Below, in pieces: positions 32,967-45,380 of a stretch of DNA of 64,000 nucleotides. The position numbers were made by a program, and so were the translations under genes. How positions within the stretch are numbered: the first letter of the stretch is position 1; each line of letters starts with the position of its first letter. The DNA lies in the NCBI GenBank assembly GCA_051294375.1, contig CM119269.1, positions 17,033,143 to 17,097,142 on the forward strand, written 5' to 3'. Source of the DNA: Paraspadella gotoi. Lineage: Eukaryota > Chaetognatha. The notes under the pieces are model-generated. The model was not told where the DNA came from. It was given only the letters and a program-made list of their open reading frames with translations, and ran no database searches.

Positions 32967-33390
32967 TCCTCAGTTCACTCGTTAAAAAAAAAGGTTGTTC
33001 TGGATTAAAATGAACATGGTTGTACGCAATTTAATAAAAAAATTCAGAATGTTGTTAAAATAAAATATCAAAATGTAATTTTAATAGACATTAGACAGTT
33101 TACGACGAAAATTAAAAGAAGTTACTCGTTTACTTTTTACTATCCTTTTGTTTTCAAACTTTCTTCTCGTTTTCCACAAAAATTTTCTGGCCCCTCGAAG
33201 CCCGGGGCCTTCAAAAGACCGCGTTGGTCCCGCAACTGCCCGACGCTTTGCGAGATCCTGGGTCTTCACGCCCTATCTCGGCCCTCCCCCCAAAAATCTT
33301 TCGCCGGGGATAACGAGAACCGCCGGACCCATGGGCGCGGGAAAATTGAGAGAAGATGCCGGGAGACCTTGGGAGGGAGAAGAAGGGGAG

Positions 33391-33412
33391 AGGAGAGAGA
33401 GAGAGAGAGAGA
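33391..33412 (+). repeat. (GA)n microsatellite
   Basis: This is an uninterrupted GA run of about 22 bases in a purine-rich stretch. Confidence 0.9.
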
Positions 33413-36120
33413 TCCGCTGGGTCTTTTATCGCTTTATCGCAATTTTTAGTGAAGGAAACGAGAAAATATCGATTCTGAAGACTTGGATCTTTTTCCAGGA
33501 CAAAGATCGATGGTGCGGGCGAAGAAATATTTCGCTTTTGATCTTTTTTTTTTAAGTTTTTATATTCGAACCTTTTGAGCGTGTGTGATTTTAGTTAATT
33601 TTTTTTAAATAAGTTAAACCACCCTTAACCGAATTGTTAACCGTTTAAAAAATATAATATAAAAATAGCAATTAAATTTATAACAAATATTCGAAGAAAT
33701 AATACGAAATATGCACACAAAAAATTTTTCACTAACGAAAAATGAAGAAATGAGACGACGCTAGAGGGAAAACAAAATTCAATGGATTAACAAAACACCA
33801 ACCGGTAGAAGCGGTCATCGGTCATCGTTCATCGGTCATAGAAATTTTAAAAAATCCAGTAATCTCGTTGTTTGTTAGAGAGACTAAATTCGTGCGTGTT
33901 CCTTTTTATCGAGATACATATCCGCCCCTTTCGACTCTATCTCTCTTTCTCTCTCTCTCAACTCTATCTCTCTCTCTATTCTCGTTGGGCCTTTCTCGAG
34001 TAACCAACGAATCTGCCCCATAGACTCGTCTTCCCCACGAAGCTCTCTTTGTTCGATCAAACAAAAATATTGCACAAGTCCTCGCCCTCGTTTTTTTTGA
34101 AACTCTCTCTCTCTCTCCCTCCCCTCGCTCTCACTCTTTTTTTGAGTCAGGGCCAGGAAACTCGTTTTTTTACTCACCAATTTGAAGTCTTTCGCCGCTG
34201 ATCTCGACGAAGGACGACGTGAGTAAAATTGACGTAATTGACGGATTCGAACGCGAATTCGGCCTTGGAACGTCACCCGACGTCCGTTTCGCTAAAGGGC
34301 CCGATCTCTGACGCAAACCTTTTCGCCCATATTGATCGATCGATTGATTTTGATTGATTTTTTTTGATCGAATATTTAAACTTTTGAGATGCTCTTTTTT
34401 TTTTCTCCAAGTTTCGTCACGAAAGAGTTCAAAGATTCGTGATTAATTATCACCATGAGCGGTTAATCCTTTCGTTTTTTCTTCTTTGTTTTACAGTCGA
34501 TCCCCTGCCCCTCCCTTCACCTCCATTCTCTGCTTCTCGATCTCTTCTTTTGCCTCTTTATTATTACCCACTACCCAGCCCTTGCTCCGACCCTCCCCCC
34601 TGCCCCACCCCAAGCGGCCCCATAACCATTCGCGAGATTTATTTATATCCGAAGCAGTCGTTTGCTTTTGATTCTTCTTTTTACGAGCGAGATAAAAAAA
34701 CAAACAAAATTCATTCGTTTTTGCGTTTGAAGCAACGCAGATTATATTTATTATTGTTGCAGGGAATCGATATGTCTAGTCAATTATTATTACGAGGCTT
34801 ATGCTTTTATCCAGCTATTCTTAGTGGGTAACGGTAATTATCTCAGTTTAAATAATATAGAGTTAAGCTTTCAGAAAAAAAAAAAGCTTTTCGTGCAACT
34901 TGAGACATCCCTCTGCGTAACTTAATAAGAACAGCGCTTCAAAATAAAAATTACTTTGCACGTGTTTTAGCCACGAGAGACTTTTTTACGAACTATTTTA
35001 TATATAAACTGAAAACTTTCAAACTCAACTTCTCTTTGTCGTCTTCTGTGTCATATCCGTGTCATCGAAACTGGGCGAAGAACGTCGAGGCCTCCTCCTC
35101 GTACTCGTTCCTTTTGATTGATATCGCTTTTCTTTTGTCCCTCCCCTTTTTCTTCTCTCTCTCGAATATCTTCTTTCACTACTTCGCTTTCACGTTGACG
35201 AGAAAATATTCGAGATGTGAATCTGAGAGATTGTAGAAGACGAAAAAATAATGATGGTAGAATCAGGGAGATAGTATTAAACAAATCTCTAGTTTTAAAA
35301 CATTAAACAAAATTTATCCTTGCATTTAAGAGTCTGCCTACATGTACGAATAATAATTTTAAAATTCTTGTTAGCGACATAAAAATAATTTAACTTTGAG
35401 CCCATAGAATTGGCGAATTGTAACATCGACGATGAAAATTCTTCCTAATTTCGAGATAAGGCATCCTTTATAATATATATATAAATTATATATTTCAAAT
35501 TTTATGAATTTTGGGATAAGGCATTCTTTAAAATTATATATTTCATGTTTTATGAATGACAATTGCTCCTTTCTTCTTTTTTTTCTCTCTAGAGGACTCT
35601 AGCTGTTTTGTGAAATATCTTTATCTTGGTAGAAAAACAAATGAACTTTACGCCACTAATTACACCGTGTTTGCGGCCTTGCCTTAGACTTTTCAAATAA
35701 ATAAGAGTGACATGGTCCATTAAATCTGTTTAAAAAAATGTAATTTCTAGGTTGCGTTTGTATCGATTACCACTTTTTTCGGGAAATATATTTATCCAAG
35801 TCAATACAATACAATAGAGAATTTTCTGCGATGTTATCATTATCATATTCATTATCATATTTATTATCCTCTTCTCCCTCATCTTCATCTTTCTTCCTTA
35901 ACAGGTAAAACTCCCTACCTCCCCCCCCCAACCCAAACCAGTAGCCCCCTTCACTCTTTTCGTGTCGCCGCCGACGAAAGCGACGGATTCTTTTTTTGGT
36001 GGCGCCCTAATTGACACTCGGCGGCGTTGTCAGCGGCGCCGCGTCTTCCTCCGGCGCCCGACCAGGTGGCGGGTTAATCACTCTGTCCGTCAAGCGGCTC
36101 TTCTTTCGAGTTAGAGGAAG

Positions 36121-36123
<3 letters not shown>

Positions 36124-36172
<49 letters not shown>
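36124..36172 (+). repeat. (AG)n microsatellite
   Basis: About 24 AG units. It is one of the few long arrays with purines on the plus strand in this region. Confidence 0.95.
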
Positions 36173-36175
<3 letters not shown>

Positions 36176-36263
36176 TTGCCGCTTACAGTATCGAAGATCT
36201 TTCATTTCGTCCTATATTTTTTTATCAATTTCAAATCAGCGCTCTATTAATTGTAAAGCTAAA

Positions 36264-36320
36264 AGTTGCCTTTGCCTTTGCCTTTACCTTTGCCTTTGCA
36301 TTTGCATTTGCATTTGCCTT
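36264..36320 (+). repeat. TTTGCC/TTTGCA hexamer repeat
   Basis: About nine copies of a TTTGCC-like hexamer, drifting to TTTGCA in the second half. Confidence 0.85.
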
Positions 36321-36454
36321 TCACTCTCGCTATTTTCACACCCTCTCTCTTAGCCCGCCACAATCCAACCCCTTTTTCTCACCTACGCCTTCCTGCCTTA
36401 ATTAAACTTTTTCCAGCTCCCTCTAGCTGCTTACGCCTCGGCCGCCGCCATCTC

Positions 36455-36484
36455 TGCCGCCGCCGCCGCCGCCGCCGCCGCCGA
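36455..36484 (+). repeat. (CCG)n trinucleotide run
   Basis: GCCGCCGCCGCCGCCGCC-type run next to a GC-rich patch. Confidence 0.9.
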
Positions 36485-37273
36485 ATCCCCACCCTCGATT
36501 TGGATCCGAGTCAGGACTCCATCGCCGCGACTTTGATTAAATTCGTCGGCGGGGGGCGGCAGCGGCGACCGGTATCCAGGCAACCGACGCCCAAGCTACG
36601 GTTGCCATGGTAATCAGTCCGAAGGTAAACACGTGGCTATCCCGAGGAAAAAAAAAGAGGGAGGAGACTTGGGGACTTACTTTGCTCACGCACTTTAGTC
36701 GGTCTAACCTTCTGTCGGTCGGTCAGGATCGCGATGTACTATATTAAATTATTATTATCATAGTCTATCCTTAAGTTGCATTTTACGTCCTATTTATTTA
36801 TTTTTGTCCCATTATAATTATGCTCAGCGTTCTTAACTTCATTGTAGGCTTGATTGGTATATTTTTTTGTCACGACGGTCGTTCTCTCCTTAAAACCTAT
36901 TAGTTTTTTCGTCGTCGTCGTTGCTCGGTCGCCTGGACCGACCAATGGACTTAATCCGAATTTTTTGCGTCTGATTTTTAGTCGTTGAGGTCAGCAGGTC
37001 GAAAAAGAGAAAAGGCGATTCGTTGATTAAAAGAAAATTGTGGCCCAGATCTAAATTGGAAAGTCTTTTACTTGTGCGTCGGCCACAAATCGTCGAAACT
37101 CGACAAAATGTACGACCAAGCATTGCGAAAGCACGCACAAAGCGTCGCCAAGCACCATCGCAATTGGCGATGGCGCCAACTATAAATCAAATCGATTCGT
37201 TGGGAGACGAAGGCGGTCATCCTCCTTTTCTCCGTTTTAATTCAAAGTTTCCGAGAGAAAAACTCGACAAAAT

Positions 37274-37277
<4 letters not shown>

Positions 37278-37332
<55 letters not shown>
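37278..37332 (+). repeat. (CT)n microsatellite
   Basis: A pure CT array of about 55 bases. Confidence 0.95.
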
Positions 37333-37336
<4 letters not shown>

Positions 37337-38279
37337 CCGCTCCGTTAAACCCAAGAAGTAGCCCCCTCGTCCAACGCCTCGTCGTCGTCGTCGTCGTCGC
37401 CGTTAATTGACGGTCTCCCTGGCGACGCGTCTTTTTTTTTTTACGATCACGTGATCCCGATTTTTTCTCTTTTCTATTCAAAAACGGAATTAAATTAATT
37501 AAATTCGATCGATGTAACGAATGAGAAATAATGGACTCTTCGCCTTCGGCCGCCCGTGAGAAAGAAAAAAAAATGCCTTCATAACATTATTTTTTTTAAT
37601 TTTTAAAGTTTCAAGTTTGTTTTCTGTTGAGCGCCTGTGCGCTATAATTTTTGAAAGAATATGTATTTAGTAACTAACTGCTGTAGCACTCTGATTATGT
37701 TTATTTTTAAAAATTAAAAATTATCCCTTTTTTAGTAAAATCAATGGTTACTTATACGATTTGAATAACTGACACTGTCCTATTTAAAAGAAAGAATGAT
37801 CTTTGAGCGCTCGGCCGAGGACCGTCGGGTCAATTTAATTTTTGTACCATTTTTAATTTTCGTTAATGTTTTTCGTGCGTCGGTCGCGAGAGACAAAGAC
37901 GTCGGCGACGACGACGACGACGACGACGACACCGCCGCCGCGTTTCTTTCATTAATTTATTTTTTTCATATGAATTAAAAGTCGCAGAGCGGTTTTATCG
38001 TCGCTTATGAATAATATGAATATTTTATTGTTTCTTTCCTTTTTTTTTCCCCTGAAAGGCAGATTTCGTATTTTAGCGATACAATGTACGCTAACGTCGA
38101 TAAACGACGTTGCTACGTCGTGACTAATCCTCCCTTTCAAACTTTTGGTTAAATAAGATTCAAAAACTTTTTCGGTGCCAATATGACCACCTCCCCCCCT
38201 CCAACTACCCCACCCCTTCATCTCTCCTGACTTTGTCCATCGCCAAATGAGGCGAACGGGACAAGAGGCCGCCGTTGAA

Positions 38280-38320
38280 AAAAGGCAACGACGACGACGA
38301 CGACGACGAGGACGACGCTT
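38280..38320 (+). repeat. (GAC)n trinucleotide run
   Basis: An interrupted run of ACGACGACG repeats, ending GAGGACGACGC. Confidence 0.9.
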
Positions 38321-38360
38321 GATTATTAAACTTCATCTCAGACGGATTTGTTTTTGTTAA

Positions 38361-38439
38361 ATGAATCGGGCGGACGCCTCCGCCGCCTCCGCCGCCTCCG
38401 CCGCTGCCGTCGCCGCCGCCGCCGCCACTGTGGACGAGG
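38361..38439 (+). CDS. Candidate first exon, Ala-rich (hypothetical)
   Basis: An ATG at 38361 opens MNRADASAASAASAAAAVAA and continues to TVDEG, where a good donor (GAGG|GTGAGG, exon end 38439, phase 1) occurs. The poly-alanine is encoded by GCC repeats, and the patch is CpG-rich, as first exons often are. I could not find the following exon, so this may equally be a non-coding GCC repeat. Confidence 0.2.
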
Positions 38440-39221
38440 GTGAGGGCGCCGCAGTCGACTTCGTCTCTCGATCAAAGTCTGACTCACTTTTTTTCCCTCG
38501 CGATTCGATGCATTTTTTTCTTTTTTATGATACTTTTTAGTTTCAATTTTTATTTCTTATTCAAATCTGATTAAATTTAGCGAAGAAGAATTTTAAAATA
38601 TATTCATAAAATTCTCATGGCTCATAGATTAGAATGTTAAAGATTCGTATATATCGCTTACGAATTATACTTCACGATACACCCGCCAAAAATAACAAAT
38701 TAATTAATTACTCTCTCGACTTGTGCGGTGGTCGAAATTCCGTTTCCTTTTCCCTCGGCGATCATCGCCTTCCCGCGGAATAATTAAGAAACGAAGCCGT
38801 AACTTTGGACCTTCGGTTAAAACTCGGAGCCAATTAACTTTTCCTTTTCCCCGTCCCTCCGAAAAGGACCTCACCTCCCCAAACTCCATGTAGTGCCACC
38901 ACTCCAAGCTCCCTTCAAACGTCAGGCTCGTCTCCCGACCAACTAGCGCCTCTCGCGGGTTAAATAAGAAAAACCAAAGTCATAAACAAAAGGAACTCGA
39001 AACTACTGCTTCTTCCTTTTCTTAAACGGAAAAACGGACTTCGGTTGCCATGGACGCCGAAATGTCCGAGTCACGTGAGCGAAGGGCGTCTCTCGCTCTC
39101 TCGCCGGTCGAGAGAAAGAGAGAGACCGCCCTTCACAAAGCCTGACAGTTTAGGCAGGAAAAGGTGGGAGAACGCGGACTGTAAAAATTCCCTTGTTCCC
39201 TCGTCCCCCCACCTTTCTCCG

Positions 39222-39230
39222 CTTCTCTCT

Positions 39231-39300
<70 letters not shown>

Positions 39301-39301
39301 G
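39222..39301 (+). repeat. (CT)n microsatellite
   Basis: CT array with one or two interruptions (CTCCTC). Confidence 0.95.
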
Positions 39302-39583
39302 CCTCTTATCGTCTCGCACCTCTCTCTTTCTATCTTTCTCTCTTTCTCTCTCTCCGCCCTCATTTTCTCGCCTTCTTTTCCTTGGAAAGTCAAAGTACGT
39401 TTTTTGGAAGCTTCAGTACTTTTCTAGTTCTAATCGTTGTCACTGGTCACTTTTATGATTAAAAATCGCAGATTTTCTTAAAAGTTAATAAATCATAAAT
39501 AATCTGCTCAAAGTTATTTTAAAAATCGTTGTATGTATTCGTTCTGATACTTTTTTTGACAATTCAGAAAAAAAGATACAAGA

Positions 39584-39687
<104 letters not shown>

Positions 39688-39807
39688 TTATTCCATTACA
39701 AAAGGGGGCCTAATCTCGGTTTCGGTGAATGAAGCCAATAAAAAGAGATGTTCTGATGTTCGAGTTCCGGGATAAACTCGAAAGTTCGAGAGGTCAAGAG
39801 TAATTGA

Positions 39808-40220
39808 CCACGACGAAGACGGAGCCTACGATGTCGACGACTAAGACGACGACGAAGACGACGAAGAAGAAGGCGACGAAGACGACGATGACGACGACGA
39901 CGAAGACGATGACTAAGACGACGACGAAGAAGGCGATGACGATGATGGCAACGATGAAGCGGCGATGACGATGGCGAAGACGACTACGACGAAAATGATG
40001 ACGATGTAGAAAATAATGATGACAATGTCAATGAAATGTCAATGAAATCGTTGTCAAATAGAGAAAATTAGCAGATGCGTTTGACAGTCATGCGGATGAC
40101 AATATTGACGACCAAGTAAACTACCTGACGACAACGACGACAGCAACAAAGGCGATTAGGAGGACGAGAACGTCGACGAAAAAAAAAGCGACGACGACGA
40201 AGAAGAAGACGAAAGTCCCG
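39808..40220 (+). repeat. Imperfect GAC/GAA/GAT trinucleotide tract
   Basis: About 400 bases of decayed GACGACGAAGAC-type sequence. Stops interrupt every frame (for example GACTAAGACG), so it is not a coding acidic domain but an old expanded microsatellite. A fresh (GAC)n run follows at 40,295-40,341. Confidence 0.75.
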
Positions 40221-40294
40221 AGTCGACGAAGCAAATCATTTAAATAACGGGATATCATTTCCGGTTTATCGGTGGGCGTCGGTGTCTTAACGAC

Positions 40295-40305
40295 GACGGT
40301 GACGA

Positions 40306-40341
<36 letters not shown>
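40295..40341 (+). repeat. (GAC)n microsatellite
   Basis: About 15 near-perfect GAC units. Confidence 0.95.
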
Positions 40342-40444
40342 AGTCTGTTCTTTCACCGTCACGTCTTTCGATTCTTTTATTCTCTTTTCTAGAAAAATTC
40401 CTATTCGAATTCGTACGTATCCTTTTATACGATTTAAAAAGTTG

Positions 40445-40660
40445 ATAATACGTAATACCACCTCATTGACAGGCTAACCAGGTTCTCTGGGAGTTAATAA
40501 ACTAAGTAGTCTGTGAAAGAGTCTCGATTGAAAGCTTGCAAGGGCCTGCTGGGTTAATATCTTGTAAGAAGGAATCAGTCCTAAGTCCAAAGTCGGGGAC
40601 AAGATAACTTATTTATTGTATGAATGGACAACTTTACATTGGTTGCACCAATTTTATAGG
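40445..40660 (+). repeat. Dispersed repeat copy (TTGGTTGCACCAATTTTAT end)
   Basis: This is a diverged copy of the element at about 30,800-31,003. The shared blocks are TCTGGGAGTTAATAAACTAAG, GAGTCTCGATTGAAAGCTTG, GGGCCTGCTGGGTTAATATC, GACAAGATAACTTATTTATT and TTACATTGGTTGCACCAATT. Confidence 0.65.
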
Positions 40661-40879
40661 AATTTTTGTTTATTGGCGCATGACATAAAAAAATAACTTT
40701 AAAAATGACTAAATCACAGAATTGTTATAGAAGAATACAAAGAGTCGTTAAAACAGTTACCATCATGAAACAATTAATCACTGAGTCAATGAGCATTTCG
40801 ACTTTAGCCTCAGTTCTCTGCCTTTCTCCCACTTCCGCCCCCTCCCCCCCCCTTTTCCTTTTTGACTTTTGGACTTTTT

Positions 40880-41110
40880 CCGGTCACCTCGGACTCTTCC
40901 GCGCGGGTTTTTTTTCACGCCCCGCGAGGGACGCGCCGCGGGGGCTGCGAGGTCACGTGGCCCTGATGCCGCGAGGTCGCGCGCCCGGCACGCGCTCGAC
41001 CGGGTCACGTGACGCGAGGATCGACGCGCGAGTCATTAGGCGCGTTTACGGTGCAGCGTCGATTTGCGCGTGCGCGAGGGGGGGGGGCGGGGTGGAGGTG
41101 AGGGTGGGTG
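40880..41110. promoter_or_regulatory. CpG-rich island with two CACGTG E-boxes
   Basis: The patch is strongly CpG-dense. It contains GGTCACGTGGCC (about 40,951) and GGTCACGTGACGCG (about 41,002), both CACGTG E-boxes of the USF/MiT-TFE class, plus a GCGCGTGCGCGAG NRF-1-like site at about 41,066. No transcription unit is seen beginning here on either strand. Promoter function is inference. Confidence 0.3.
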
Positions 41111-41371
41111 ATGGATGGTGGAAATCATAGGGGAAAGAAGTGATTATATTTTTAAATCTAATCTAATTTAATTATATATATATATTGATTCACTGAATTA
41201 AATTTTTGTTTTTGTTTTTGTTTTTGTAAATGACATCAACGACGTCGCACTCATCGTCGTCTTTGTCGTCGTCGTCGCCTTCATCATCATCATCTTCTTT
41301 GTCCACGTTTTTGTTCTTCAACTATGAGCGAGTTTGACTTTTTTGGTTCGCCTTTTGTTCGCTTCTTTCCA

Positions 41372-41373
<2 letters not shown>

Positions 41374-41434
<61 letters not shown>
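41374..41434 (+). repeat. (CT)n microsatellite
   Basis: Pure CT array. A broken counterpart is present at 54,765-54,862. Confidence 0.95.
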
Positions 41435-41437
<3 letters not shown>

Positions 41438-41525
41438 AGGGTCGCGTGGATCTCCATTGTGTTTCTCTCGAAGTCGCACGTGGACGAAGAGGATGAACCT
41501 TTTGAGCAAAGGTCATCCCGTCGAG

Positions 41526-41561
41526 GAAGACAACGACGACGACGACGACGACGACGACGTC
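41526..41561 (+). repeat. (GAC)n microsatellite
   Basis: About ten GAC units. A shorter noisy version lies at 54,968-55,000. Confidence 0.9.
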
Positions 41562-42180
41562 GATAGTGCGATAACGTTAAACATACGAAATTGATCACCA
41601 TTCGACTCGGATGTTCTAACAACTACTGGCCATTGAATGATTAGCTTATGAGATAAGTTTGTTGAATTTCGGCTTTTGAATCATTTCTTTCGCTGTGCTT
41701 AGAAACTTTTTGTTGACATACATTATAATTAGTCAATAATTGGTCAGAGTAAACAAAAGAACAAACGAATGGACAGATTCACGACATTCTTTTTCTCCAA
41801 TCCGTCCTTCATATTGCAAAGCGAAGCCACTTCTCTTCCTCTAATTCTAAATGCCAAAATTCGCCGCGTGAATTTTCATCTTCTCTTTGTCGTCAAACGT
41901 AAATCCTCAGCCGCCGCCGCAGCCGCCGCCGCAGCCGCTGCCATCTCGACTTTAACGCTCTAACCACTTATATCGACTGCTCCCCCCTTTCCCCAACACC
42001 CCACCCCCCCTCCCGACTCGTCAAACAAAATAGAAAATTAAAGAAGGAATTTCCCTTCGAAAATTTCTCCGTTAAATTTTCCTCTTTAAAATTGGACGGA
42101 GATCGGATCTCGGACCTTTGCACGGTTTATCTCGCGATCTCCGGTTAGTATATACCATGGATGGACTCGCGCTTTCTGCA

Positions 42181-42183
<3 letters not shown>

Positions 42184-42264
<81 letters not shown>

Positions 42265-42266
42265 AT
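42184..42266 (+). repeat. (CT)n microsatellite
   Basis: CT array with one TCTTCT interruption near the end. Confidence 0.95.
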
Positions 42267-42340
42267 TCCTTTCTCCAAGATAAATGAAAGTAGTAATAAG
42301 TACTAATATAATGATATCCTTCAATCTTCATTTCCCTATT

Positions 42341-42361
42341 TCTCTCTCTCTCTCTCTCTCT

Positions 42362-42423
<62 letters not shown>

Positions 42424-42434
42424 CTCTCTCTCTG
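42341..42434 (+). repeat. (CT)n microsatellite
   Basis: CT array interrupted at CTTCTCCCTC (about 42,360) and CTACTC (about 42,420). Confidence 0.95.
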
Positions 42435-43377
42435 TCATTTCCTATACACGGTTTATTAATTCTCTGTTGTCATCCCGGCGTCAAGTCATAAGTGTCATCC
42501 ATGACACCCTGTCTCTCTTCATTAGTCATCCCCCCCCACTTCCGAGTCCCGTCCCGTCGCCGTCCCCGCTCGGCAGAAGAAACACCTAAAATCGTCGAAC
42601 CCGACGAACGATTCCAAGTCGAATGGCCTCTCCCACATCTTTCCACCCCCCCCCCCGACGTAGCACCCTGTCCTAATTGCGCGACATTCGTTATTAATGG
42701 AGTCTATACTCCCGCCCCCCCCCCTCCGCCCACTCGAATCCCTCGCAGGAATCTTGTTCCGTCGGCGTTCCCATCGCGGGAGATCCTTCCCTGAGTTGTG
42801 CGGTCGAGACGTTACGGAAGATGGCGTCCGCGCGGTTGTGGGAAAAAAAAAAGGCAAAAAACAAAAGAACCGTCCCCTCGCGAGCGCGCGAGTGGTTGAA
42901 GGAGAGGACGAGGAGGGGGTTGTTGAGAATTGGGTAGTGGTGGACGAGAAAGAAAGAGATCCAGTTTTTCGTTTTCGACGTTTTAAAAGTCGTAATTGTC
43001 ACGCTTTACGAAGCGTTTTCGAAATTATGGGATTGGATTTGTATTCCATTTTCACTCTAAAAAACGATTAAAAAGTGAGTTGAGGAATCTCTCGTCGAGC
43101 AAACGTCGCCGTTTACGATGAAAACGAGATGTTTCTGACCTTTGCATCGTGATTCCGACTCGATGTCACGTGATTCCTACTCAATGTCGCAGTGATTGAG
43201 AGTCCTCCGACTATGTTCTAACTTATGGAAGGTGATTTTAATTTCAAATTTGAAATTAACGTTTCAAGAGATCGATTTTTTTATTTTGGTTCCATTCGAC
43301 GTAACATCGCGATTATCTGAGATAAATCCCGCACCTTTTCATGACTAAATTTTTCTTTTGACCCTTGCTTTGTTTAT

Positions 43378-44102
43378 TTACTTTCCCGCTTTCCTTTCTT
43401 TTTCCTTTTCGTTACTCAACTCCGGTCCCTTCACCCGCGCCCCCGCCTTCCACCGCCCAGCTTTCAAAACTTGAAGTTGGCCGAATAGTTTGGCGGCCAA
43501 CCCGAACTTGTTGTTGATGTTATCGATCGGCCTCGCCGGCGGACCGAACCGTCCGGAACCTCTCCAACTGCCACCCGAACGGCTGCTGAAAGTCCGTCCT
43601 CCGTCCGATCTTCCATCCATAAACTTGGTTTTTGCGTCTCCGGCCAACGAGTTTTTTTCCTTCTGAAAGATGTCTGCAAAGGGTCGCGGGGATTAGGCGC
43701 GCAGCCATCGACGTTAGAAAATATCGAAACAAAAAAAGAATCGTCATGCCCACATGACGCAATCTTACCCGGAAACGGAGGATCGTAGAGGAGCAAGCGC
43801 TTGCGTTTGATCGCCCGCTGACGCGCCGCTTCTACGTCTCCCTCCAAGCATTGGAAGAGGCGTCCGATCTCGTCTCGGTACCATGCCCAGTTGTGATCGA
43901 ACTTGTGAACGCCCAGCTCGACTTTACGGATGTAGTCCGCCCTGGAAAAATAGTTGGTGTACTTAGGACATGGTTTATTATTTATCCCATATAATAGCCC
44001 ATTTAACCAGTTCTTGTCTGAGGAAACGTAGTCGACTGCGGGCTCATTGTCGCCAAGGGCTTTGGCGTTGTAGTTCTGGTTCATAATCCTGTAGCTGTCC
44101 AT
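43378..44102 (-). CDS. Uncharacterised protein, 3 exons, 187 aa
   Basis: Minus-strand exons are 44102-44008, 43941-43769 and 43673-43378. They are joined by a 66-bp AT-rich intron (donor CTG|GTTAAA, acceptor TTTTTCCAG) and a 95-bp intron (GTAAGA to TTTGCAG), with consistent phases. The first frame is also open through intron 1, but the composition change and acceptor favour splicing. The product begins MDSYRIMNQNYNAKALGDNE. It contains an aromatic, charged central block (VELGVHKFDHNWAWYRDEIG, RLFQCLEGD, KRKRLLLYDPPFP) and ends in a basic Gly/Ser/Arg/Lys-rich tail (FSSRSGGSWRGSGRFGPPAR and KGPELSNEKEKERKAGK). No signal peptide or membrane segment is seen. I do not recognise the family. The coding blocks are preserved, with frame errors, in the copy at 57,050-57,931. 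Confidence 0.6.
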
Positions 44103-45200
44103 CTTTTCCTATTCTCTTCCCCTTCGGTGGCGGAACGAAAGTCGAGCCTACGAAACCTGAAAGCGTTAGAAGTTTCTTTTTCACGATTTTTCAAGGATAT
44201 TCTATCATCATTCATGACAAATGAGATCAGTCGTGTTGAGTGTTTTGATGTGGTTGTGAAGTAGTTGGTTAGACTGCGTCCGTCTTTCTGTCACTCCGTC
44301 CTTCCGTCTATCCGTCTCTACGACCTCCGTCCGTCTACGTTCTACGTCTACGCTTGATGACAGAAAACGTATTTGCTTATCTCGAGGCCCCTGAATAACT
44401 ACTTTTTATTGATATGACTTATTACTTACCTAATGATAACGATACTTATCGCTCCAATATTCAATATTCATATTCAATATTCAACGGCAAAAATACATTA
44501 ACGTAAGTGTTGCTACTTTTATTAAAAAGAGTATGATTTGAATGCTTTTGAGCCATACTGTATGGCATTTAAAAAATTTGGTTTGGGAATTCGAAGCCCA
44601 TATTGATTTAAAAACTATTCTAAAAAACCGTTTCCCGCTGTATACTGTCCTTTTTTTTCATCCATTCGGAGTGACGCGTATTTTTCACGCATCGTCATCC
44701 ACGAGCGAGATGCAACAACGCCAATGAACTAATTCAAAAAGATAGCATTGAAGAAATCGATTTTAGTATAGAAGCGAAAAAAAAAAAGTTTTGAGATGAA
44801 CTTGAAGTTAATAAAAAAAGTGTTTCCAATTTTGGCGCCGCCTGAGTCTCTGGAAAATTGCTTAGTCAGGGGCACCAGCCTAGAATTATTTGAAGATAAA
44901 GGCTGGAGCAATCATTCTGGCACAGGAACCAAATTGTTTAGCTGGACTTAATAGTGGGCAAAAAACAGCAATATATATGTAACACTGGGCCTTAAAAATT
45001 TTAATACAAAGAAGTTGTTCATTGCACTCGATTTTTTTAAAGCAAATACGATTCGCTGGACAAATTTGGCGATTTTACCAATCTTTGTGAGAAAAGCAGA
45101 TTTTGAGAGTTGTTAATGATAATTGATTAAAAGTAATAAATTTATACATAGCAAAGTTGTCAAGTAAGTTATTTATCATTTTAAAAAATGAGTAAGTCTA
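44103..45200. other. Upstream flank of the unknown gene
   Basis: It contains CCGTCCGTC-like pyrimidine repeats at about 44,278-44,350 and short ATTCATATTCAATATTCA repeats at about 44,458-44,483. No coding sequence recognised. Homology to the noisy copy ends near 44,710. Confidence 0.45.
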
Positions 45201-45259
45201 TTGCTTACAACTATAGTAAAGTATGGCAGTGGTTTCTTGTTGCGGGGTTCATTGGGGAT

Positions 45260-45380
45260 TTGGGCTCACAGGGTAGGAGATAAATTTTTCCCAGGATTGA
45301 GAGCATTTATCAGAGGGATACAAAAGTTCTCCAGAACGAAGCATTTATCAAGAAGGGAGAGAACTATTCGCCCAGATGAA
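45260..45380 (+). repeat. Isolated units related to the 47.9-kb tandem array
   Basis: GAGCATTTATCAGAGGGAT and GAAGCATTTATCAAGAAGGG followed by AGAACTATTCGCCCAGATGA match the unit of the array at 47,910-48,540. Confidence 0.6.

Noticed and set aside
40255-40461. Poly-serine ORF
   Set aside because: It is the minus-strand reading of the (GAC)n run.
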